The notes under the pieces: generated by a model
Told to the model about the DNA's origin: nothing
The model's input: only the letters and a program-made list of their open reading frames with translations
The model's database searches: none
Translations under genes and position numbers: made by a program
Shown here: positions 1 through 5,522 of the stretch, in pieces
Layout: each line of letters begins with the position of its first letter
Numbering within the stretch: the stretch's first letter is position 1
Source of the DNA: Giesbergeria sp.
GTDB lineage: Bacteria > Pseudomonadota > Gammaproteobacteria > Burkholderiales > Burkholderiaceae_C
Assembly (NCBI GenBank): GCA_017998735.1
Contig: JAGOCN010000034.1
Span: 5,139-10,660, forward strand
Length of the DNA stretch: 5,522 nt
Reading direction: 5' to 3'

Positions 1-179
1 ATGCGCCGCTGCACCGGCTTCTGGCCGTCGCAGACGTCGGGCAGCGCGCGGCCCTTGACCACGCTCAGGGCGTATTCCAGGTAGGCGGTCTGTGCATAGT
101 CGGCCAGCGTGATGCTGCTGCCGTCGCCCTCGGGTTCGGGCGGGGTGGTTTCGGAAGGAAAAAGAAGAAGGTCGTCCAT
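1..179 (-). CDS. parC: DNA topoisomerase IV subunit A (ParC), N-terminal fragment
   Basis: ParC is the DNA-cleaving subunit of topoisomerase IV. It works with ParE in the cytoplasm to unlink daughter chromosomes. The 59 visible residues start [10 protein letters not shown], pass through a Pro/Glu-rich stretch and reach the family's first conserved block: [19 protein letters not shown], then [18 protein letters not shown]. This matches the start of GyrA/ParC proteins, where DGxKPVQRR opens the winged-helix domain. The quinolone-resistance residues and the catalytic tyrosine lie beyond the left edge. The short N-terminus and the parE gene on the same strand favour ParC over GyrA. The start is uncertain. 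ATG at 177-179 is used here, but an in-frame ATG at 198-200 would add MEPTDLT, and neither has a clear Shine-Dalgarno sequence. The gene is cut by the window edge; it is not visibly broken. Confidence 0.94.
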   Translation of the reverse strand, partial: MDDLLLFPSETTPPEPEGDGSSITLADYAQTAYLEYALSVVKGRALPDVCDGQKPVQRR

Positions 180-259
180 GGTCAGGTCAGTGGGTTCCAT
201 CGGGGTTGGTGGATTTGGTGTCGGTCCGGGTGCAGGTCCGGGTCTGGTGGTGGTTCAGG
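180..259 (-). promoter_or_regulatory. C-rich, G-poor leader before parC (rut-like)
   Basis: Read on the coding strand, the 80 bases just upstream of parC contain about 38 C and 13 G by my count. They are made largely of ACC, CCA and CCCGGACC units with no strong hairpin. High C with low G in unstructured RNA is the usual character of Rho utilisation sites. The region could be a Rho entry site that ends read-through from the channel genes or controls parC expression. This is inferred from composition alone. No -35/-10 pair was recognised here. Confidence 0.3.
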
Positions 260-262
260 CAT
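182..262 (-). CDS. Possible 26-codon leader ORF upstream of parC
   Basis: An ATG at 260-262 opens a 26-codon ORF whose TGA (182-184) ends 2 nt before the parC ATG at 177-179, giving the arrangement TGACCATG. The peptide begins [10 protein letters not shown] and is rich in Pro, Asp and His; it includes a PPP run, a type of sequence known to slow ribosomes. It lies in a different frame from parC and overlaps the alternative parC start at 198-200. I see no good Shine-Dalgarno sequence before it, and its proline content may simply reflect the C-rich DNA. It could be a leader peptide coupled to parC translation, or chance. I do not recognise any family. Confidence 0.2.
   Translation of the reverse strand: MPEPPPDPDLHPDRHQIHQPRWNPLT
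223..243. repeat. Two 9-bp direct repeats with a 12-bp period
   Basis: The plus-strand unit GGTCCGGGT occurs at 223-231 and again at 235-243, separated by GCA. On the parC coding strand this reads ACCCGGACC twice. It lies inside the C-rich leader and within the possible leader ORF. It could be a small tandem duplication or a paired protein-binding site. No known operator is recognised. Confidence 0.5.
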
Positions 263-305
263 CAAAACTGCACCAGTCGGCATTCGGATGGCATGGCGCG
301 CCAGT

Positions 306-1145
306 TCAAACGTCGGGTGGCACCCTGCTTTCTTCGCCGCCGCAGTCGGCAATGGCCAGCTTGCCGCGCACCGTCAGGTCGGACATGAAGCTGAACTGGT
401 CGCGCATGTCGAACGGGTAGGCCTTGATCTTGTAGTGCGTGCCGTACTCGGTCTGCTGCAGGCTCACGCTCACGGGTTTCTGGTAGTCCAGGTAGGCGCT
501 GGTCAGGGCCACATCGCGCAGCGCGGTGCGCACCAGACTGGCGTCGTGCCGGGGGTCAAGGTGGAACGATGTCACGCACATCAGCGTGCGGGCGCCGTCG
601 TTCGAGTTCGAGATGTTGTTTTGCCAGATCTTGTCGTGCGGGATATAGACGATGTTGTCCGACGGGGTGCGCACCTCGATGGAGCGCATGCCCACCGCGC
701 GCACCTCGCCATAGTCGCCGCCAATCTCCACCCAGTCGCCCGGCTGGTAGGGGCGCTCGAAAATCGCCACGATGCCGGCAATGATGCTGCTGACATAGTC
801 CTTGAAGGCAAAACCGATGGCCACGCTGGCGGCACCCGAAATCACCAGAAAGTTCTGGAACGTGATGTTGAAGATGATCGGGATGAGCCACAAAATGGCC
901 ACCACCAGCAGCGCCAGCCGGATGATGGGCACGGCGCCGAGCAGGTACAGGCGCAGCTGGCTGGGGCCTTTTTCTGCCAGGTAGGGCAGCACGCGGCGCG
1001 CCAGGGCAATGGCAATCCAGGTGCCCAGCACGATCAGCCCGATCTTGCTGAGGCTGATGTCCTGCAGGTCGTTGATGAGCTGGGCGGCCTTTTCCTGGCC
1101 GTCCTTGACGCCATCGCCCCTGGCCATGCCCGCGATCTCGTCCAT
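306..1145 (-). CDS. MscS-family mechanosensitive ion channel (short, variant C-terminus)
   Basis: This is a predicted inner-membrane small-conductance mechanosensitive channel of 279 residues. Channels of this type open under membrane tension to release solutes during hypo-osmotic shock. Hydrophobic helices lie at roughly residues 33-50 and 68-92. The pore-lining third helix is at about 96-130, with the family signature ASVAIGFAFKDYVSSIIAGI, followed by ERPYQPGDWVEIGG at the start of the beta domain. The segment YIPHDKIWQNNISN matches the usual IPN-like motif. The C-terminal part diverges: it ends GGEESRVPPDV and lacks the FPxP strand typical of MscS, which its upstream paralogue keeps. The ATG at 1143-1145 is chosen because GGGGGAG (plus 1153-1159) sits 7 nt upstream and because it begins one base after the preceding stop codon. 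The open frame extends further upstream, but only as a shadow of the preceding gene. Channel function is likely; gating and conductance are unknown. Confidence 0.93.
   Translation of the reverse strand: MDEIAGMARGDGVKDGQEKAAQLINDLQDISLSKIGLIVLGTWIAIALARRVLPYLAEKGPSQLRLYLLGAVPIIRLALLVVAILWLIPIIFNITFQNFLVISGAASVAIGFAFKDYVSSIIAGIVAIFERPYQPGDWVEIGGDYGEVRAVGMRSIEVRTPSDNIVYIPHDKIWQNNISNSNDGARTLMCVTSFHLDPRHDASLVRTALRDVALTSAYLDYQKPVSVSLQQTEYGTHYKIKAYPFDMRDQFSFMSDLTVRGKLAIADCGGEESRVPPDV
798..824. repeat. 27-bp direct repeat, copy in the second MscS gene
   Basis: Identical base for base to 3152-3178, same orientation. It encodes VAIGFAFKD in the pore helix of the shorter channel. See the partner copy. 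Confidence 0.9.
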
Positions 1146-1146
1146 G

Positions 1147-2550
1147 TCAGATCTCCCCCATTGGAAAGCCGTCGGCCAGCAGCGCCCTGCGCACGGCCGG
1201 ATAGGCGGCCGGCTGCACCGACAGCCAGCCCTCGCGCTGCGCCAGAAAGCCGGTGCGCAGCAAGGCCGGCAGCACCTCGACTGCGGTGGCATCGGGCAGC
1301 ACGCTGAGCAGTTCTTCCTTGCGCAGCGCGCCGTGCATCAGCAGGGCGTGCAGCACCAGCAGCGCGTTGTCATCCTGGTGGTGCGGCAGGTCGGGGTCGG
1401 GCACGTCCATGATCCAGAAGGTGCGTTTGCCGTCCTGCACGCCGTTTTGCACCGGCGCACCGGTGCGCTGCTCTGTCGATTGCGATTGCGACTCGGAAGG
1501 GCGCTCCGGCTCCTGCTCCTGCTCCTTGCCGTTCTGGCTGGCATCGATGCCGGTGCGCAGGGCGTCGCGCCACAGGTGCCAGGCGACCCAGGGAATGCCG
1601 TTGCTGCGCGCAGCCAGTTCGCTCAGGTAGTTGCTGGCCAGTGCGCCGCCGTCCTTGGTGGCCAGCACATCGGCACCATTGCTGGCCAGGCGAAAGGCGA
1701 CGCCTCCCTGCTGCAGCGGCGCTGCCAGTTCGGAAAACCAGGCATGCAGCCGCTGGGCATCGAAGGCGACAAAGGTGCGCGGGCCAGGCAGCACCAGTGC
1801 GGCGCCTGCGGCGCGCACCAGAAAGGCCCAGGCCCAGCTGTTGCAGCCGATCAGGCAGCGGCGCTCGGCCTGCTGCAGCTCGGCCAGCAGGGCGCGCACG
1901 GCCAACAGCCCGTTGCGCCGGCGCAGGAACCAGGCCTCCAGCCGGGGAATGACCAGCAAGGGCGCCTTGCCTTCGGGCGTGAAGGCAGGGGACTGTTCAG
2001 GGCGGTCTGCGCCGCTGTCGTGAGCCTTGCTGACCGTGCCGGCCACCAGAGAGAGAACGTGGCCCTGGTCGCGCTCCGGCGCGCCCAGCACGGCAAGGCC
2101 GCGCGACTGCGCCCAGCTGCCGATCACGTCGGTGGAATCGCAGGGCGGCAGCACCACCACGCAGTGGAAGCTGCCGTTGGGCTCGTCCAGCCAGGCCCGC
2201 ACGGCGGCATCGAAATCGTCCAGCAGCGGGCCGCAGGCCGGCGGCCCGACCACCTCGTCCAGCGCCTGGAGCGTGGCGTCTTCCAGCCGGCTGGCAGAGC
2301 GCACCGGGTCGGGGTTGGAAGAACCCATGCGCTCCTTGAGGCGCCGCCACAGGGCGCGCACCACATGCTCGGCCGGCATGCCGGGCGAGCGGTAGTCGCC
2401 CAGCGGCACCAGCCCCAAAGGCGGCTGCTTGTCCGCAGCCTGCGGGTTCTGGCCCTGCGCTGCCGCTGCTGCAGCGCGGGCAGCCTGGTCGGCTTCAGTG
2501 TGGCGGCTCCTTGCGCGGGTCCTGCCCGTCGGCAGGCTGCTGCTGGGCAC
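1147..2550 (-). CDS. Soluble protein of unknown function: degenerate NTPase-like core plus C-terminal winged helix
   Basis: I do not recognise a named family. With the GTG start at 2548-2550 the protein has 467 residues, no signal peptide and no convincing membrane helix. The order of elements suggests a P-loop NTPase fold. Residues 131-151 form a hydrophobic strand followed by PPCDSTDVIGSWAQ, where a Walker A loop would be, but without GxxGxGK[ST]. Residues 196-211 (APLLVIPRLEAWFLRR) resemble a Walker B strand with a glutamate. Residues 230-244 (RRCLIGCNSWAWAFL) resemble a sensor-1 strand, and 307-332 a helical lid. A Glu/Gln/Ser linker (about 338-376) leads to a winged-helix-like domain at 395-467. 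The gene overlaps the upstream channel gene by 56 nt with this start, and its stop lies 1 nt before the next channel gene. The start is uncertain. GTG 2407-2409, ATG 2377-2379 or ATG 2629-2631 are possible, but coding-like codon use reaches back to about 2497. It is probably a cytosolic partner of the flanking channels, which is inference from context. Confidence 0.8.
   Translation of the reverse strand: MPSSSLPTGRTRARSRHTEADQAARAAAAAAQGQNPQAADKQPPLGLVPLGDYRSPGMPAEHVVRALWRRLKERMGSSNPDPVRSASRLEDATLQALDEVVGPPACGPLLDDFDAAVRAWLDEPNGSFHCVVVLPPCDSTDVIGSWAQSRGLAVLGAPERDQGHVLSLVAGTVSKAHDSGADRPEQSPAFTPEGKAPLLVIPRLEAWFLRRRNGLLAVRALLAELQQAERRCLIGCNSWAWAFLVRAAGAALVLPGPRTFVAFDAQRLHAWFSELAAPLQQGGVAFRLASNGADVLATKDGGALASNYLSELAARSNGIPWVAWHLWRDALRTGIDASQNGKEQEQEPERPSESQSQSTEQRTGAPVQNGVQDGKRTFWIMDVPDPDLPHHQDDNALLVLHALLMHGALRKEELLSVLPDATAVEVLPALLRTGFLAQREGWLSVQPAAYPAVRRALLADGFPMGEI
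1153..1159 (-). promoter_or_regulatory. Ribosome binding site of the second MscS gene
   Basis: GGGGGAG on the minus strand lies 7 nt before the ATG at 1143-1145 and inside the last codons of the upstream gene, whose TGA is at 1147-1149. This fixes the start of the channel gene and fits translational coupling. Confidence 0.8.
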
Positions 2551-3478
2551 GGGCGGTTTCGCGCATGAAACGCGACTTGGGCGGCGACTTGCCGGCCGGC
2601 CAGCCTTCGCGCTGCTGGGCGCGGTTGCCATCCACCTCTTCGGTCTGGTCGTGGAACAGCACCACCGAGGTCGGGAACGGCAGGTCGACGCCATGCTCCT
2701 TGGCGGCCTTGGCCACGGCCATGATGACGCGCCCCTTGAGCACTACCTGCTCGATGCGCGGCGAGCCACCCCACCAGCGCACTTTCAGGTTCACGGTGAA
2801 GTCGCTCAGCCCCCAGGGGATGACCTCGACCGGCGGGTCGCTGGACACGCCCTCCACCGCAGACACGGCGGCGCGGAAATACTCCACCGCCTGGGCCGGA
2901 TTGTCGCCATAGCCGATGCCCACCACCAGCTCGTCGCGGTGCGTGTCGTAGGCGGTCTTGACCACCACCGGCGAGGTGTAGACATCGCTGTTGGGAATGA
3001 TGACGCGCAGGCCGTCGTAGGTCTTGAGAAAGGTGGCGCGGCTTTCAATCTGCTCCACGGTGCCCTCATACCCCTTGACCACGATCTGGTCGCCGCGCTG
3101 GTAGGGCCGGCGAATCACCAGCAGCAGGCCGGCAAGCAGGTTTTGCAAAATGTCCTTGAAGGCAAAACCGATGGCCACCGAACCCAGCCCCAGGGTGGCA
3201 AAAATGTCGCCCGGGTTCACGGTCGGAAACACGATGGCAGCGGCAAACAGCAGTGCCATGCCGATCACCAGACCGCGTGCCAGCGACCCCAGCAACGAAC
3301 CCAGGTCGGGCCGCTGGCGCGCTGCGCTGATGCGCTTGATGACCAGCACCAGCCCCTTGCTGGCATACCAGACAATCACCAGCAACACCAGGGCGGCAAT
3401 CAGGTTGGGCAGCTGCAGAAAAAACGCTTCGCTGGCGGATGCCAGTTTTTCCTGCATCAAGGCGAGGGGAGACTCCAT
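2495..3478 (-). CDS. MscS-family mechanosensitive ion channel
   Basis: This is a predicted inner-membrane tension-gated channel of 327 residues with the standard three-helix MscS plan. TM1 is at about 22-48 and TM2 at about 68-88. The pore helix at 92-125 contains LGLGSVAIGFAFKDILQNLL, followed by RRPYQRGDQIVVKGYEGTV in the beta domain. IIPNSDVYTSPV is the conserved IPN motif, and GVDLPFPTSVVLFHDQ at 263-278 is the intact C-terminal beta-barrel strand. A further 49 residues (279-327) form a hydrophilic, Arg/Gln/Pro-rich tail beyond the usual end. The ATG at 3476-3478 is preceded by AGGAA at 6 nt spacing. The next gene begins inside its 3' end, so the two are expected to be coupled. It is a paralogue of the shorter channel at 306-1145, and the two share a 27-bp identical stretch in the pore helix. 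The gene may belong to the small-channel ybdG/mscS group, but I do not assign a symbol. Confidence 0.95.
   Translation of the reverse strand: MESPLALMQEKLASASEAFFLQLPNLIAALVLLVIVWYASKGLVLVIKRISAARQRPDLGSLLGSLARGLVIGMALLFAAAIVFPTVNPGDIFATLGLGSVAIGFAFKDILQNLLAGLLLVIRRPYQRGDQIVVKGYEGTVEQIESRATFLKTYDGLRVIIPNSDVYTSPVVVKTAYDTHRDELVVGIGYGDNPAQAVEYFRAAVSAVEGVSSDPPVEVIPWGLSDFTVNLKVRWWGGSPRIEQVVLKGRVIMAVAKAAKEHGVDLPFPTSVVLFHDQTEEVDGNRAQQREGWPAGKSPPKSRFMRETARAQQQPADGQDPRKEPPH
3152..3178. repeat. 27-bp direct repeat, copy in the first MscS gene
   Basis: Identical to 798-824, same orientation, encoding VAIGFAFKD in the pore helix. The match reflects shared ancestry and strong protein constraint, with identical codon choice at all nine codons. 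Confidence 0.9.
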
Positions 3479-3484
3479 GGGGTG

Positions 3485-3489
3485 TTCCT
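3485..3489 (-). promoter_or_regulatory. Ribosome binding site of the first MscS gene
   Basis: AGGAA on the minus strand lies 6 nt before the ATG at 3476-3478, in a non-coding gap. It supports that start. Confidence 0.7.
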
Positions 3490-3542
3490 GTCAGGGGTCA
3501 AGCAAGGGGAAAGCGGAAAAAGCAGGGCAGACGCATGAAAAA

Positions 3543-3716
3543 TCACCCCTTGCAAACCCGGCTCCACGGCCGAGTTTCAGTCCAGTTGCCACGGCTGGCT
3601 GTAGTCCACCGCCCCTGCCGAAGCAAAAAGCCGCGCAGGCACACAGGCAAAAAAAGCAGCAACACAGCCAGTGCCAAAACAAGCGAAGCACCCTTGCCTG
3701 CCCCGGTTTTTTTCAT
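3543..3716 (-). CDS. Doubtful small hydrophobic ORF in the parE-MscS gap
   Basis: A 57-codon ORF begins with MKKTGAGKGASLVLALAVLL, which looks like a basic n-region followed by a hydrophobic signal or membrane segment, and ends in an Arg/Trp-rich tail. Its codons have more A/T in third position than the neighbouring genes. AGG lies about 9 nt before the ATG, but the Shine-Dalgarno match is poor. The same open frame extends to an ATG at 3764, inside the end of parE. A run of seven T within the hydrophobic segment (minus strand) could mark a frameshifted, decaying gene. It could also be non-coding spacer; I favour doubt. Confidence 0.2.
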   Translation of the reverse strand: MKKTGAGKGASLVLALAVLLLFLPVCLRGFLLRQGRWTTASRGNWTETRPWSRVCKG

Positions 3717-3744
3717 TCCCCCGGACCTGCATGCCTGTTCTGCT

Positions 3745-5522
<1,778 letters not shown>

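Larger units (their letters stand above)
3479..3744. other. Intergenic gap between parE and the first MscS gene
   Basis: These 266 bases are richer in A/T homopolymer runs than their surroundings. On the transcript strand there are T runs at about 3651-3655 and 3625-3629. The second follows a GCC/GGC hairpin of only 3 bp at 3630-3640, too weak to call a terminator. I see no convincing promoter for the channel cassette. Apart from the doubtful ORF at 3543-3716 and the ribosome binding site at 3485-3489, nothing is recognised. Confidence 0.6.

Noticed and set aside
268..280. Terminator after the second MscS gene (ACTG-GTG-CAGT then TTTT on the minus strand)
   Set aside because: A 4-bp stem with a 3-nt loop and a short T run is too weak to call.
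294..303. 10-bp palindrome TGGCGCGCCA
   Set aside because: Short perfect palindromes of G and C are expected in DNA of this composition; no partner site or known operator is seen.
1146..1292. N-terminal extension of the second MscS gene up to 1292
   Set aside because: The added residues are Cys/Arg/Pro-rich and off-frame within the upstream gene, whereas ATG 1143-1145 has a strong ribosome site at 7 nt.
288..1307. Plus-strand ORF of 339 codons opposite the second MscS gene
   Set aside because: Antisense shadow of the channel gene, with no recognisable domain.
1503..1535. Short tandem repeats (CTCCTG units) in the middle gene
   Set aside because: They encode the Glu/Gln linker of the protein and are explained as coding low complexity.
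1009..2568. Long plus-strand ORF of 519 codons opposite the middle gene
   Set aside because: It is an antisense shadow of a high-GC gene: Gln/His/Gly/Ala-rich, no domain, no ribosome site, and the minus-strand frame gives sensible protein continuing into coupled genes.
2429..3538. Plus-strand ORF of 369 codons opposite the first MscS gene
   Set aside because: The opposite strand encodes a clear MscS channel with all family motifs; this frame is its mirror, rich in His/Asp/Val/Gly with no structure.
3625..3640. Intrinsic terminator after parE (GCC/GGC hairpin followed by five T on the minus strand)
   Set aside because: The stem is only 3 bp; the run of T is common in this A/T-rich gap.

Overview
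The window is a GC-rich bacterial chromosomal segment. Every gene I can support is on the minus strand, so it is read from right to left. Codon third positions in the genes are dominated by G and C. The ParE and ParC protein sequences most resemble betaproteobacteria of the order Burkholderiales, probably the family Comamonadaceae. That placement rests on memory of the family, not on a search.

Layout in the direction of transcription: (1) parE, the ATPase/TOPRIM subunit of DNA topoisomerase IV, from the right edge (5' end missing) to 3745. (2) A 266-bp gap, 3479-3744, with no recognised gene and one doubtful small hydrophobic ORF. (3) A complete three-helix MscS-type mechanosensitive channel, 2495-3478. 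(4) A large soluble protein of unknown function, 1147 to about 2550. It overlaps the end of the first channel gene and stops one base before the next gene. It looks like a P-loop NTPase fold that has lost its catalytic residues, followed by a charged linker and a C-terminal winged helix. (5) A second, shorter MscS-type channel, 306-1145. (6) A gap of about 126 bp whose transcript strand is very rich in C and poor in G and carries a possible 26-codon leader ORF. (7) The 5' end of parC, the catalytic subunit of topoisomerase IV, running off the left edge.

The two topoisomerase IV genes therefore flank a tightly packed three-gene cassette: MscS, unknown soluble protein, MscS. The overlap at one junction and the 1-nt gap at the other imply that the three are co-transcribed and probably translationally coupled. 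The likeliest shared role is in osmotic or membrane-tension response, with the middle protein as a cytosolic partner or regulator of the channels. That role is inferred from context only.

The two most interesting points are the catalytically dead NTPase-like/winged-helix protein between two channels, and the rut-like C-rich leader with a small ORF ending 2 nt before a parC start codon. I found no RNA genes, mobile elements or CRISPR arrays, and no convincing intrinsic terminators or sigma-70 promoters.
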